Shown piece after piece: positions 17,462-27,223 of a DNA stretch of 64,000 nucleotides. A model generated the notes under the pieces. It was given only the letters and a program-made list of their open reading frames with translations, was not told the DNA's origin and made no database searches. Position numbers and translations under genes: made by a program. The DNA comes from Winogradskya consettensis (GTDB lineage: Bacteria > Actinomycetota > Actinomycetes > Mycobacteriales > Micromonosporaceae): positions 176,587 through 240,586 of the forward strand of contig NZ_BOQP01000007.1 of NCBI RefSeq assembly GCF_018332715.1. Reading direction: 5' to 3'. Each line of letters starts with the position of its first letter. Positions within the stretch are counted from its first letter, which is position 1.

Positions 17462-19735
17462 ATGGCTTCCAGCGTTCTGTTCTACGACCGGCCGGCGGAA
17501 CGCTGGTTCGAGGCGCTGCCGATCGGTAACGGCCGGCTCGGCGGCATGGTCCACGGCGGGGTCGGCACCGAGATCATCCGCCTGTCCGAGTCGACCGCCT
17601 GGTCCGGCGCGCCTTCGGACAGTGATGTGAGCCCGACTGCGCTGCGTGAGCTACCGGCGATCCGCAAGCTGCTCTTCGACGGAGAGTACGGGCAGGCCCA
17701 GCGGCTGGCGGCGGAGCATCTGCCCGGCTACCCGGAATCGTTCGGGACCAACATGCCGCTCCCCCGGCTGCGCCTCGGCTTCGCCCAGGACGAGACCGGC
17801 GAGCCGGCCGGCAACTACCGTCGCACCCTCGATCTCGACACCGGCCTGGTCCGCGTGGAATTCGATCAAGGTCAGATCCGGCGGGTACGCGAAAGCTTCG
17901 CCTCCCATCCCCACGGTGTGATCGCCATGCGCCTCACCGCGGACCACCCCGCGTCCGTCAGCTTCACGGCCGCCCTCGACGACACCGTGCTGGACGGCGG
18001 GACCACCAGCACGACGGACGGCCTGGTGTTCCGCGGCCGCGCCGTCGAAAGTCTGCACAGCGACGGAAAACAGGGCACCGCCGTCGAGATCCGGGTCCGG
18101 TTCGAGCTCGACGGCGGGACGCTGGCGCACGACGACGCCGGCACGGTCACTATCAACGGCGCGGACGTGGTCGTCGTACTCATAGCAGTCGGCACCGACT
18201 GGGCAGGTGCGGATCCGTCGGCACGGGCCTCGATCGGGGTTATTGAATACGACACGTTGCGCGCCGCGCACATCGCCGACCACCAGCGCCTGATGCGGCG
18301 GGTGTCGATCGACCTGGGCGATCCCGTCGAGCTCCCCACCGACGTACGCCGGGAGCGTTTCGCCCGGGGTGAGCGCGACGACGACCTGATCGCCCTGTAC
18401 TTCCAATACGGCCGCTACCTGACCATCGCGGGTTCCCGCGAGGACTCACCGCTGCCGCTGGCGTTACAAGGTGTCTGGAACGACGGGTTCGCCAGCAGCA
18501 TGGGCTGGTCCAACGACTTCCACCTCGACATCAACACCCAGCAGAACTACTGGGCCACCGAGTCGGGCAACCTCGCCGAATGCCACGCCCCGCTGGTCCG
18601 GTTCGTGCAGAACCTCGCCCAGGCGGGCCGCAGCACAGCACGGGACATGTACGGCGCGGACGGCTGGGTCGCGCACACGGTCACGAACGCGTGGGGCTAC
18701 TCCGCGCCGGGCGCCGGCATCGGCTGGGGCATGAACGTCACGGGCGGCGCGTGGATCGCCCTGCAGCTGTGGGAGCACTACGAGTACCACCTCGACGAGG
18801 CGTACCTGAGGGAGCAGGCGTACCCGGTCCTGCGGGACGCGGCGCTGTTCATGCTGTCGTACCTGACACCCCACCCGGTCCACGGCTGGCTGGTGGCGGG
18901 CCCGTCGGAGTCCCCGGAGAACTGGTACCTCGCCCCGGACGGCACACCCTGCTCGGTGGCGATGGGCACCACCGCCGACCGCGTCTTCGCCGAGGCGATC
19001 CTGCGGATCTGTGCCCAGGCGGCCACCATCCTCAACATCGACCCCGACCTGCGTACGCGGGCTGAAGCGGCCCGGCTTCGGCTGTCACCGTTCCGGATCG
19101 GCCGCCACGGCCAGCTGCAGGAATGGCTCGACGACTTCGACGAGTCGGACCCCGCCCACCGCCACACCGCCCACCTGTGCGCGGTGTTCCCCGAACGCCA
19201 GATCACCCCGCGCGGCACCCCGGAGCTGGCCCGCGCCGCCGCGGTCATCATCGAGCGCCGCCAGCAGGCGGCCGGCTGGGAGCAGACCGAGTGGGGCGAG
19301 GCCAACTTCGCTGCCTTCTACGCCCGCCTGCTCGACGGCGACAAGGCCCTGACCCACGTGTCCCGGCTGATCGGCGACGCCAGCGAGACGAACCTGCTCA
19401 GCTACTCCGCCGGCGGCATCGCCGGCGCCGCCCAGAACATCTACTCCTTCGACGGCAACGCCGCCGGCACCGGCGCGATCGCCGAAATGCTCCTCCAGTC
19501 CGACGGCGAGGAGCTCGAGCTGCTACCCGCGCTGCCATCCACGTGGCGCGACGGCTCGGTCCGCGGCCTGCGCGCCCGCGGCGGCTTCACCGTCGACCTG
19601 ACCTGGCGCGACGGCCACCTGCACGAGGCCCGCATCCACGCCGCCAGGGCCACTCGGGCCCGCATCCGCTACCAGGACACCATCACCGACGTCACCTGGG
19701 ACGCGGGCGACTCGGTCTGGCACGAACAACGATGA
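17462..19735 (+). CDS. GH95 glycoside hydrolase (alpha-L-fucosidase / alpha-L-galactosidase type)
   Basis: 757 residues, no signal peptide. The N-terminal beta domain opens with WFEALPIGNGRLGGMVHGG, the GH95 signature. The (alpha/alpha)6 barrel contains ALQGVWN, DINTQQNYWATE and GPSESPENWY, where Glu486 of SPEN corresponds to the general acid described for GH95 enzymes, and later HTAHLCAVFPE and EWGEANF. GH95 enzymes invert terminal alpha-1,2-linked L-fucose or L-galactose, as on xyloglucan side chains. AAGGA precedes the start, ten bases after the CE7 gene. It closes the three-gene operon and converges with the DUF4132 gene. Confidence 0.92.
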   Translation: MASSVLFYDRPAERWFEALPIGNGRLGGMVHGGVGTEIIRLSESTAWSGAPSDSDVSPTALRELPAIRKLLFDGEYGQAQRLAAEHLPGYPESFGTNMPLPRLRLGFAQDETGEPAGNYRRTLDLDTGLVRVEFDQGQIRRVRESFASHPHGVIAMRLTADHPASVSFTAALDDTVLDGGTTSTTDGLVFRGRAVESLHSDGKQGTAVEIRVRFELDGGTLAHDDAGTVTINGADVVVVLIAVGTDWAGADPSARASIGVIEYDTLRAAHIADHQRLMRRVSIDLGDPVELPTDVRRERFARGERDDDLIALYFQYGRYLTIAGSREDSPLPLALQGVWNDGFASSMGWSNDFHLDINTQQNYWATESGNLAECHAPLVRFVQNLAQAGRSTARDMYGADGWVAHTVTNAWGYSAPGAGIGWGMNVTGGAWIALQLWEHYEYHLDEAYLREQAYPVLRDAALFMLSYLTPHPVHGWLVAGPSESPENWYLAPDGTPCSVAMGTTADRVFAEAILRICAQAATILNIDPDLRTRAEAARLRLSPFRIGRHGQLQEWLDDFDESDPAHRHTAHLCAVFPERQITPRGTPELARAAAVIIERRQQAAGWEQTEWGEANFAAFYARLLDGDKALTHVSRLIGDASETNLLSYSAGGIAGAAQNIYSFDGNAAGTGAIAEMLLQSDGEELELLPALPSTWRDGSVRGLRARGGFTVDLTWRDGHLHEARIHAARATRARIRYQDTITDVTWDAGDSVWHEQR

Positions 19736-19782
19736 ACGTCAGCCGGTCAGCGTGCGCAGGTCGCGCATCAGTTCCGAGGCGG

Positions 19783-22749
19783 TCACCGGGTGCACAGCGG
19801 TGGTTTCGCCGACCGGTCGCGTCCTGTGCCGGTCGGCGTGAACACCTCGCGGCTGAGCTGCGCGAACGGCTGGCCGATCCGGTAGTCCTCGAGCACCTGG
19901 GACCAGCGGTCGACGGCCGCACCCAGCTCCACCGGGTGCGGCAGGCCGATCACGGCGTCGTCCGCGGCGGGCAGCAGGTCGTCGGTCACATCCGCGAAGG
20001 TGCCGTCCTCGGCCACCCTGAAGCTGTGCACGAGGGTGTCGTCGTCGTAGACACCCCAGATCAGGCGCCGGACGATCTGCCGGAGCAGCGGGTGGCCGGC
20101 GAGGTGTGCCCGGAAACCCGCTCCGGTCCAGCGGCGGCCGGTGATCATCGCCAGCTCCAGACGGGTCAGCTGGCCGGCGGCGATCGTGCGGACGTCCTTG
20201 CGCATCGCGGAGAAGCGGGCCCGGGCCGCCGGAGCACCCTTCGGCAGCGCCTTCAGACGGCGTCCGGACTCGTCCGACACGTACGGCATCAGCTGATCGT
20301 CGAAGCCCACCGTGAACCATCGTGAGCCGTCGTCGAGCCGGAGCGTGCCGTCGGCGGCCAGCCCCAGAGCTGGCACCAGCCGGTCCGCGAGATCGTCCTC
20401 GGAGAGACCCCGCGCGGTAGCGACATGGGCGATCTTCGTCGCGGCCGCCTCCCGCAGCGCGACGAACTTCGCCTTCTGCGCGATCCCGTGCAGGTGCATC
20501 AGCGCCAGATCCGTACCGAGCACCGCGAGCACGTCCAGGCCCGTGACGGCGCGGGCATGGCCGGCCTCCCCCGGCCAGGCCCGGATCACCGGCACGAGCC
20601 GGCGCACCGTCTCGTCGTCACCGGTCAGGCTCAGCACGTCCAGCGCCCAGCCGTCCTTCGACGGCATCCCGTCCGCACGCCAGCGCTCGAACACGGCCCA
20701 GCCGAACTCGGCCAGGTCCCGGGGCTGAAGGACCCGCTGAGCAATCGTCACGCCCGGAGAGGGCTCACCCAGCCTGGAAAGCGCCAGCATGGTCAGCAGA
20801 TGCCGCACGGACGCGACCGGCAGCACCCCGGAGCCGTCACGCAGGGCGATTCGCGGCAGAGTGACCGGGTCGGCCCACGCGCCGACCTCGGGCACCGTCG
20901 CGGGCGCGGCCCACAGCGGGTCGTCGCCCAGCAGTGCCGTGACGGCGGTCGCAGCTTCCGGACCGTACCCGGTGGCGGCTTCCAGCACCGTCTGCTGGTT
21001 ACCGCCCGCTGCCACGGCGAGCAGCGCGGCCTCCGCACGGGACCGTCTGCTGGCGTTGCTGCCCAGCGCGGCCGGGATCAGTCCCCGGGCAGCGGCGCCC
21101 GGATGGCGCAGCAGCCATTCGTGGGCCACCGCACGTATCGTCTTCGTCCGGAACCAGCCGGCCATCAGCGCGGCCACCGCCGGGCTGGTGAACGGCAGCA
21201 GCATCGGCGCCACGACAGCCGGGGTCTGCGGGGCGACCCGCACCGCCAAGGGCAGCGCGTCCGTGCCGAAGCGGGCCAGGACCTGCGGCAGCCAGTCGTC
21301 CAGCAGCCACAGGTCGGGGGACTTCCCCTCGTCCAGCAGCGGCAGGACCAGATGGGCGGGCCCGGTCACGAACAGCTCCGACAGGCCGACGGCCCGGCCC
21401 AGGACGTCCCGCGCCAGCCGTTCCCACTCGCCCCGGTCGAGGTCGGCCGTCTGCGTGAGGCTGTCGTGGACATCGCCCCGGTGCAGGTGCCGGTCACGTT
21501 CGCCGGGCAGCCAGTGCACCTGGGCCGGGAATTCCGCCGTCAGGCCCGCGACCGGCTTGCGCGCGGGGCGTGCTCCGGCCCACGACGGGCTGACCAGAAA
21601 CGGGGGCAGCCGGTCCGCAGGAGCGTCCCGGACCCCGGCGAGGGGCCCCAGCGCGGCCCGTACCCGTTGCGCCGCCGACCCGGACAACGCCGGCAGGACC
21701 GCTTCGGCAACCTCGGGATGCCGGACCACGTGCGCGTGCAGCTCGGCCCGCATCTCCTTGACGTCCGACAGGGCGAGCAGTCGCACCGCGCGGTGCGGGT
21801 AGCGCTCGGCCGCGTCCCGTAATGCCGGCAGCGTGCACCGGTCGATCAGCGCCTGGAACGCGGCGTCGGTGGGCAGCACCGCAACGATGTCCGCCACGTC
21901 GCCGGTGTCGTAGCAGCGCAGCAGCGTCGGCAGGGCCTCCGCGCCGAGACCTTCGACCAGCGACGGCAGCGTCGGCCCGGACCGGTCCAGGCTCTTCGGA
22001 TCCAGCACGGCCACGGCGCTCTCCAGCTGCGCGACGGTGCGCACCGAGGACAGCAGCAACGGCACGCCCACGCCCCACGGCAGGTGAGCGGTCGCCACCC
22101 AGGCCAGATCCTCCACCAGCCAGTCCTCCCGGTCGGGGACCAGGAACGAGGTCATCAGCCGCTGCAGCGGGGTGCCGTCTCGCCGATACGGCGCGATCGC
22201 CGCCTCGGCCGCCGCACGCTCGTCATCGCCGCCCGTCGCGAGCCGGGCGCGGACCCCGGTGCTGAAGTGGGTCTGCGCGTCGACCCAGCCGTGATAAGGC
22301 CTCGGGTAGGCGTGCTGGTCAGGCGTCCTGCGCCGCACCGAGCCCCGCGCATACAGCCCGGCCAGCAACACCGCGGCCTCGGACGCGATCGCGAGACCCC
22401 GCCGGGACGCCCACAGCTCGGCCGACGCCACCGCTGTGCCGATCTTCTGCCAGGGAGCCGCGTCGCCGACGGCCGCGACGACGACTGCCACCCCGAGCGC
22501 GCCCGTCCGGTCCGTGTCGTCGAGCGCGATCCGGCCGGCCTCGGCCAGCTCGGGCTCGGTCTCCGGGCGGGCCAGCACCTCCCTGGCCGGGCCGGCGTAC
22601 CGGCGGAGGAACGCGGTGACCTTCGCCGCGGGCAGCGGGACCGGCTTCTCGGTGAACCAACCACCACGCCGCAGATGCAGCCGCGCCCGCCAGACGTCAG
22701 GCGGAACCAGTATGTCCTCGTCGGACTCCCCCGCCCGCACGGTCCTCAC
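19783..22749 (-). CDS. DUF4132 domain protein, probably C-terminally truncated
   Basis: 988 residues from GTG 22749. A long alpha-helical, HEAT-like body (about 30-750) precedes the DUF4132 domain (about 790-970), recognised by KALPKGAPAARARFSAMRK, LELAMITGRRW, FRVAEDGTFADV and VIGLPHPVELG. No signal or membrane segment, so cytosolic. The function of the family (E. coli MolR/YehI relatives) is not established. Homologues that I remember usually continue well beyond the motif ending REVFTPT, but here the frame stops after 20 non-conserved residues. No other frame downstream restores the family sequence. It sits between GH95 (convergent) and an LPxTG-type surface protein. Confidence 0.8.
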   Translation of the reverse strand: MRTVRAGESDEDILVPPDVWRARLHLRRGGWFTEKPVPLPAAKVTAFLRRYAGPAREVLARPETEPELAEAGRIALDDTDRTGALGVAVVVAAVGDAAPWQKIGTAVASAELWASRRGLAIASEAAVLLAGLYARGSVRRRTPDQHAYPRPYHGWVDAQTHFSTGVRARLATGGDDERAAAEAAIAPYRRDGTPLQRLMTSFLVPDREDWLVEDLAWVATAHLPWGVGVPLLLSSVRTVAQLESAVAVLDPKSLDRSGPTLPSLVEGLGAEALPTLLRCYDTGDVADIVAVLPTDAAFQALIDRCTLPALRDAAERYPHRAVRLLALSDVKEMRAELHAHVVRHPEVAEAVLPALSGSAAQRVRAALGPLAGVRDAPADRLPPFLVSPSWAGARPARKPVAGLTAEFPAQVHWLPGERDRHLHRGDVHDSLTQTADLDRGEWERLARDVLGRAVGLSELFVTGPAHLVLPLLDEGKSPDLWLLDDWLPQVLARFGTDALPLAVRVAPQTPAVVAPMLLPFTSPAVAALMAGWFRTKTIRAVAHEWLLRHPGAAARGLIPAALGSNASRRSRAEAALLAVAAGGNQQTVLEAATGYGPEAATAVTALLGDDPLWAAPATVPEVGAWADPVTLPRIALRDGSGVLPVASVRHLLTMLALSRLGEPSPGVTIAQRVLQPRDLAEFGWAVFERWRADGMPSKDGWALDVLSLTGDDETVRRLVPVIRAWPGEAGHARAVTGLDVLAVLGTDLALMHLHGIAQKAKFVALREAAATKIAHVATARGLSEDDLADRLVPALGLAADGTLRLDDGSRWFTVGFDDQLMPYVSDESGRRLKALPKGAPAARARFSAMRKDVRTIAAGQLTRLELAMITGRRWTGAGFRAHLAGHPLLRQIVRRLIWGVYDDDTLVHSFRVAEDGTFADVTDDLLPAADDAVIGLPHPVELGAAVDRWSQVLEDYRIGQPFAQLSREVFTPTGTGRDRSAKPPLCTR

Positions 22750-22811
22750 CTGCCCGTTCCGGTCGCGCCGATGCGCCCGGCTCGACTCGCCGAGCCGGGC
22801 GCGTCGATCAG

Positions 22812-23546
22812 TTACGCCACAAACCGGGAGCGGCGCCGGCGTCCGATCAGGTAACCGGCACCGCCGATGACCAGAAGCGCACCGCCGACGCCGGCCACGG
22901 TCCCGGTGGCAGCACCGGTCACGGGCAGCCCGCCACCTTCGCCATCGGAACTGCCCGCGCTGGCGGACGACGACGGGAACCCGACAGCGGGCTCTGAGGC
23001 GCTGGGCGCGACGCTCGATGACGGCGTGGGCTCAGAGGGTGTGGGCTGGGACGGTGACGGCTGTGCCGCGCAGTCGAGCTCGCGGGCGGCGTACAGGCCG
23101 TCGTTGAGGTAGGTCATGTAGGTGTCGATGGTGCCGTTGTCGAGCACCTTCTGCGCGGCGGCCTTGACGTTGGTGCCCGCGCTCGTCAGGGTCCGGACCA
23201 CCGAGATCCGCAGGTCCGTCGTCCAGGCCTTCTGCAGGTCCGACTTGAGGAATGCCCGCAGGTCCTCGGGGGTGCCGTCCAGCCGGTCCTGAATCGCCGG
23301 CGGCAGAACGGGCAACGATTCGGCCTTTGCCACGGACAGAATCTGGGCGGTCAATACCCGCACCTGCACATCCGTGGCGGTGTCCAGATCGATGGTCATC
23401 AAATCACGAATATCTTTGTACACCTTGCGTTCAACCGTCTGACAGGACTCGTTCAGCCCGGGCGTTTCCGCCCGGGCCATAGCCGGTGCCGCCGGAATCA
23501 AAAAGGCCAGCGCCATTACCACGCCGGCCGCCAACTTCAGTCGCAT
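22812..23546 (-). CDS. Sortase-anchored surface protein with ALF repeats (LPVTG)
   Basis: 244 residues. It has a Sec signal peptide (1 to about 26, ending AMARA), then a helical domain (about 28-158) whose segment DLRAFLKSDLQKAWTTDLR...VKAAAQKVLDNG follows the short ALF repeat pattern of actinobacterial surface proteins. A Ser/Pro/Thr-rich wall-spanning stretch (about 160-205) is followed by LPVTG (207-211), a hydrophobic segment and the basic tail RRRRSR. This is a complete cell-wall sorting signal for a class E/F-type sortase. The ribosome site is GGGGAGGAAG. Its role is unknown. It may be co-transcribed with DUF4132. Confidence 0.88.
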   Translation of the reverse strand: MRLKLAAGVVMALAFLIPAAPAMARAETPGLNESCQTVERKVYKDIRDLMTIDLDTATDVQVRVLTAQILSVAKAESLPVLPPAIQDRLDGTPEDLRAFLKSDLQKAWTTDLRISVVRTLTSAGTNVKAAAQKVLDNGTIDTYMTYLNDGLYAARELDCAAQPSPSQPTPSEPTPSSSVAPSASEPAVGFPSSSASAGSSDGEGGGLPVTGAATGTVAGVGGALLVIGGAGYLIGRRRRSRFVA

Positions 23547-23617
23547 GTGGTCTTCCTCCCCGTTGCAAGCAAAAGCGTGGAGATATTACCGACGGCGCGC
23601 GGAGAAGCAAATCTATT

Positions 23618-23647
23618 GCCCGGCCGGCCATTATCGGCCGGCCGGGC
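23618..23647 (-). terminator. Strong hairpin after the ABC transporter operon
   Basis: Perfect 12-bp stem GCCCGGCCGGCC (23618-23629) with its complement at 23636-23647 and a six-base loop, nine bases past the stop of the substrate-binding protein gene. No U-tract follows, as is common in actinomycetes. Confidence 0.75.
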
Positions 23648-23655
23648 GGCGTGCG

Positions 23656-25323
23656 TTACTTGCCGGACCTGTACTTGTCGTAGGCCTGCTGGTTGAGTTC
23701 GAGGTAGCGCTTCATGCCGATGCCGTCGAGGCCCTGGACCCAGGTGTCCCAGTCGGTGTCGATTTTCTTGGTGCCGGTGATGAACGCGAGTTCGCCCTGG
23801 CTGACGTAGCTGTCGAGGTTGGTCTTCAGGGTGCCCATCTCCGAGACCGTGCTCGGGTCGGCCCAGACCTGTGCCTCGGGGTAGACCTTGGCCTTGTCGA
23901 CGTGCGGCTCGTAGAGCTTGGATGCTTCGAACAGGCGCCGTTCGAGGCCGGTCTCGGCGTAGATGTCCTTCGGGACGGCCTGGGCGTTGCGCAGGGCGAG
24001 GGTGACGTTGTACTGCCCGAGGGAGTCCCAGGTGGAGTTCTTCGGGACGTTCGCCGATGGCAGGGACTTCCAGGTCGGCTTGACGGTGGTGTCGAGGGCG
24101 ATGTCGCCGGCGGCGGGCTTGACCCAGCCGACGCCTTCCGGGCCGGCGTTGACGATGAGCTGGCCCTCGTCGGTGTAGATGTAGTCGAGCATCTTGAGGG
24201 CGGCGATCCGGGCCTCTTTGCTGGACTTGTTGGTCAGCATGAAGGTGTAGCCGGTCGAGGTCGGGTTGTTGTACGCCGTGTAGCTCGCGCCCGAGGGACC
24301 GGTCAGCGGAGGTGCGGCGTCGTACTGCTTGTCGCGGCCGTCCTTGGAGCCGAGCTGGACGAAGATGCCGGGGTAGAGCACCGGGGAGGCGCCGATCTTG
24401 ACGGCGGCGGGGTCGTTGCCGGTAGCCTGCAGCGCTTCGGCGTTCTGGGTGAAGGAGGCCTGGTCGATCAGGCCCTCCTGGTAGAGCGAGTTGATGTATT
24501 TGAGGCCCTCGCGCCATTCCGGCTTGTCGACCGGGGTCTCCACGGTGTCGCCGTTGAGCTGCAGCAGCGACGGGATGCCGTTGCTGGCGCCGAACGGGGC
24601 GTAGGCGAACGCGCCCATCAGGTAGCCGATCAGCGTGCTGTCCTGCGCGTCGGTGGTCAGCGGGATCTCGTCGGCCTTGCCGTTGCCGTTCGGGTCCTGC
24701 GTCTTGAAGGCCCGCAGGACCGTCCGCAGTTCCTCGGTGGTCTTCGGCATCGGCAGGTTCAGCTTCTTGAGCCAGGCGGAGTTGAGCCAGAGTTTGTTCC
24801 AGTACGTGCAGTGGTAGCAGTCGGACCACTGCGGCAGGGCGTAGATGTGACCGTCCGGTGCGGTCGACATCGCCTTGAGTACGGGGTTGGCGTCCAGTGC
24901 CTTCTGCAGGTTCGGCGCGTTCTCCTTGATCAGATCTTCGAGGGGTACGGCGACGCCCTGCTGGCCGAGTTTCTGGACCTCGGTCTTGGTGAACGCGTCG
25001 ACATACGGGATCAGCAGGAACATGTCCGGGTAGTCGCCGCTGGTGATCGCGATCTGGCGTTTCTCCTTGGCCGGCCCGCCGTCCATGGTGGTGGTGTCGA
25101 ACTGGAACTTGATTTTGTACTTGTCGCTGAGCAGCGTGGTGATCGCGTTGGTGTCGAGCTTCTTGTCCGGGTCGGCGGGGGCCAGCACCGTGATGACGAC
25201 CTTGTCGCCGTCCATCTTCGCCTTGGGGGCGTCGTCGGTGTCGCTGGAGCTGCAGCCCGCCGCGACCAGTGCCGCGGCGGCCGCGACGACGGCCAGTTTG
25301 AATCGGGGGGATCTTATTGTCAT
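23656..25323 (-). CDS. Lipoprotein substrate-binding protein of a carbohydrate ABC transporter
   Basis: 555 residues from ATG 25323, which has GGA six bases upstream; ATG 25338 is the alternative. A signal peptide ends in the lipobox LVAAGC, so the protein is lipid-anchored outside the membrane. The size and the DGDKVVITVLAP, GDYPDMFLLIPY and ALPQWSDCYHCTYWNK regions fit the large LplA/YtcQ-type family 1 binding proteins for oligosaccharides rather than monosaccharide binders. It is the last gene of a three-gene leftward operon after two permeases. The likely cargo is an oligosaccharide released by the neighbouring hydrolases, which is inference. Confidence 0.92.
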   Translation of the reverse strand: MTIRSPRFKLAVVAAAAALVAAGCSSSDTDDAPKAKMDGDKVVITVLAPADPDKKLDTNAITTLLSDKYKIKFQFDTTTMDGGPAKEKRQIAITSGDYPDMFLLIPYVDAFTKTEVQKLGQQGVAVPLEDLIKENAPNLQKALDANPVLKAMSTAPDGHIYALPQWSDCYHCTYWNKLWLNSAWLKKLNLPMPKTTEELRTVLRAFKTQDPNGNGKADEIPLTTDAQDSTLIGYLMGAFAYAPFGASNGIPSLLQLNGDTVETPVDKPEWREGLKYINSLYQEGLIDQASFTQNAEALQATGNDPAAVKIGASPVLYPGIFVQLGSKDGRDKQYDAAPPLTGPSGASYTAYNNPTSTGYTFMLTNKSSKEARIAALKMLDYIYTDEGQLIVNAGPEGVGWVKPAAGDIALDTTVKPTWKSLPSANVPKNSTWDSLGQYNVTLALRNAQAVPKDIYAETGLERRLFEASKLYEPHVDKAKVYPEAQVWADPSTVSEMGTLKTNLDSYVSQGELAFITGTKKIDTDWDTWVQGLDGIGMKRYLELNQQAYDKYRSGK

Positions 25324-25346
25324 GACTGGTCCATTCATGGTGTGCG

Positions 25347-26240
25347 TCAGCCCTTGACCGCGCCGACCATCACGCCCTTGGTGAAGTAGCGCGCGACGAA
25401 CGGGTAGATGATCAGAACGGGCAGGCTCGAGATGACGATGAGCGCGTAGCGAAGAACATTGGCGAGCTGTTGCTGGCGCATCGATTCCGCGAGGTCGATG
25501 GCGCCGGTGCGGGGGGTGTTGAGAATGAGGATGTTGCGCAGCACGATCTGCAGCGGGAACAGATCGGGGTCCTTGAGATACACCAGGGCGTCGAAGTAGG
25601 TGTTCCACTGGTAGATCGTGTACATCAGGGCGAGGACGGCGAGCAGCGGTTTCGACAGCGGCAGCACCACCGAGCGCAGCACCCGCAGGTCGCTCGCGCC
25701 GTCCAGCGCCGCCGCCTCGTAGAGCTCGTCGGGGATGGAGTTGGCGAAGAACGTACGGGCGATGATGACCTGCCAGACACCGATCGCGCCGGGGATCAGC
25801 AGGGCCCAGCGGGTGTTGAGCATGCCGAGGTCGTGCACGACCATGTAGGTCGGGATCAGCCCGCCGGAGAACAGCATGGTGAAGATGAGCAGGGTCATCA
25901 CCACGTTGCGGCCGTAGAACGACTTGCGGGACAACGGGTACGCGATGGCAACCGTCAGGGAGACACTGATCGCCGTGCCGGCCACCGCGTAGATCAGCGA
26001 GTTGTAGTAGCCGCGCAGGACCTCGGAGTTGCTCAGGGCCGCGCGGTACGCGTCGAGCGAGAACTCGACCGGCCAGAAGCTGACCCGGCCGGCGTTGACC
26101 GCGGCGGGGCTGCTGAACGAGCTGGCGACGATGTAGACCAGGGGTAGCAGGACCAGGCCGAGCACCACGGCGAGCATGATCCTGATGACGATCAGGGAGA
26201 GCCGGTCGCGGAACGGTTCGCGGATTCTCGTCGTGCTCAT
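25347..26240 (-). CDS. Carbohydrate ABC transporter permease (YtcP/AraQ type)
   Basis: 297 residues with about six membrane helices (for example IRIMLAVVLGLVLLPLVYIV and ALIVISSLPVLIIYPFV). The cytoplasmic EAA loop reads ELYEAAALDGASDLRVLRSVVLPLSKP, the contact site for an ATPase. The start codon overlaps the stop of the upstream permease as ATGA. It forms a heterodimer with that permease. No ATPase gene is in the cluster, so a shared MsiK-like ATPase elsewhere probably energises transport. Confidence 0.93.
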   Translation of the reverse strand: MSTTRIREPFRDRLSLIVIRIMLAVVLGLVLLPLVYIVASSFSSPAAVNAGRVSFWPVEFSLDAYRAALSNSEVLRGYYNSLIYAVAGTAISVSLTVAIAYPLSRKSFYGRNVVMTLLIFTMLFSGGLIPTYMVVHDLGMLNTRWALLIPGAIGVWQVIIARTFFANSIPDELYEAAALDGASDLRVLRSVVLPLSKPLLAVLALMYTIYQWNTYFDALVYLKDPDLFPLQIVLRNILILNTPRTGAIDLAESMRQQQLANVLRYALIVISSLPVLIIYPFVARYFTKGVMVGAVKG

Positions 26241-27223
26241 CGCCACAATCCGTTCCCGGTGACCCGCTTGGCGGCGAAGTTGACCGCCAGCAGCAGGCAG
26301 AGGTTGATCACTGAGTTGAACAGGCCCACGGCGGTGGCCATGCTGAAGTCCGCGTTGACCAGGCCGGTCTTGTAGACGTACGTCGGGATGATCTCGGACT
26401 GGGCGAGGTTGAGGTTGTTCTGCAGCAGGTAGGCCTTCTCGAATCCGATCGCCATCATGTTGCCGACGCCGAGGATCAACATGATCACCGCGGTCGGCAT
26501 GATGCCGGGCAGGTCGACGTTCCAGATCCGCTGCAGCCGCCCGGCGCCGTCGATCTTGGCTGCCTCGTGCAGCGCGGGGTCGATGCCGGCCAGTGCGGCC
26601 AGGTAGATGACGGCCGAGTAGCCCGCTGTCTGCCAGACGTCGGTCCAGACGTAGATGTGGCGGAAGAAGTCCGGCTCGGCGAGCAGGTTCATCGGGCCGA
26701 CGCCGACCTGGCCGAGTCCCTTGCTGACGAGGCCGACCTGCGGTGACAGCAGCAGGATCGTCATCGAGACGACCACGACGGTGGAGATGAAGTAGGGGGC
26801 GTAGGTGACCATCTGCACCGTACGTTTGAACCAGCCGTTGCTGATCTCGTTGAGCCCGATCGCGAGCAGGATCGGGATCGGGAAGCTCGCCAGGACCAGG
26901 TAGAACGCCAGGATGAAGGTGTTCTTCAGCAGGGTGGCGAAGACCGGGTTGTTGAACAGCTGCTCGAAGTTGCGCAGGCCCACCCATGGGCTGTCCCACG
27001 GGCCCAGGACCGGGCTGTAGTCCTTGAACGCGATGACGTTGAAGGCCATCGGGATGTACTTGAAGATGACGAAGTAGGCCAGCGGCACGATCACCAGCAG
27101 GTACAGCTGCCAGTGCGCCCGCCAGGCCCGTTGTGCCTGGGACCATCGGCTGCGCCGGGGCACCGGGATGCCGGGGTGCCGTGCCGGCCGGACGGGTCGT
27201 CCGCTGTCGACCTCGGGAAACAT
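26237..27223 (-). CDS. Carbohydrate ABC transporter permease (LplB/YteP type)
   Basis: 328 residues with about six membrane helices (LYLLVIVPLAYFVIFKYIPM first) and EAA loop LHEAAKIDGAGRLQRIWNVDLPGI. It is the first gene of the transporter operon. The first four residues, MFPE, and the DNA around the ATG match the start of the ROK genes. The promoter block and the first codons thus appear to have been copied together. Six bases separate the -10 box from the ATG, so the transcript is probably leaderless. The Pro/Arg-rich residues 5-35 are not part of the usual permease fold. Confidence 0.93.
   Translation of the reverse strand: MFPEVDSGRPVRPARHPGIPVPRRSRWSQAQRAWRAHWQLYLLVIVPLAYFVIFKYIPMAFNVIAFKDYSPVLGPWDSPWVGLRNFEQLFNNPVFATLLKNTFILAFYLVLASFPIPILLAIGLNEISNGWFKRTVQMVTYAPYFISTVVVVSMTILLLSPQVGLVSKGLGQVGVGPMNLLAEPDFFRHIYVWTDVWQTAGYSAVIYLAALAGIDPALHEAAKIDGAGRLQRIWNVDLPGIMPTAVIMLILGVGNMMAIGFEKAYLLQNNLNLAQSEIIPTYVYKTGLVNADFSMATAVGLFNSVINLCLLLAVNFAAKRVTGNGLWR

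Noticed and set aside
19739..20320. Second reading frame at the DUF4132 end as evidence for a simple frameshift
   Set aside because: Neither alternative frame gives family-like sequence, so a deletion is more likely than a one-base shift.
20425..21822. 465-codon rightward frame opposite the DUF4132 gene, and similar long frames opposite eccC, the AAA gene and GH27
   Set aside because: No recognisable folds, Arg/His/Gly-rich composition, and each lies opposite a gene with intact motifs.
25324..25608. Upstream extension of the sugar-binding protein frame
   Set aside because: It would bury the lipoprotein signal peptide and overlap the permease gene.
26237..27223. Permease N-terminus (MFPE...) as a ROK-permease fusion
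   Set aside because: Only the first four residues and the promoter match the ROK genes; no HTH is present.
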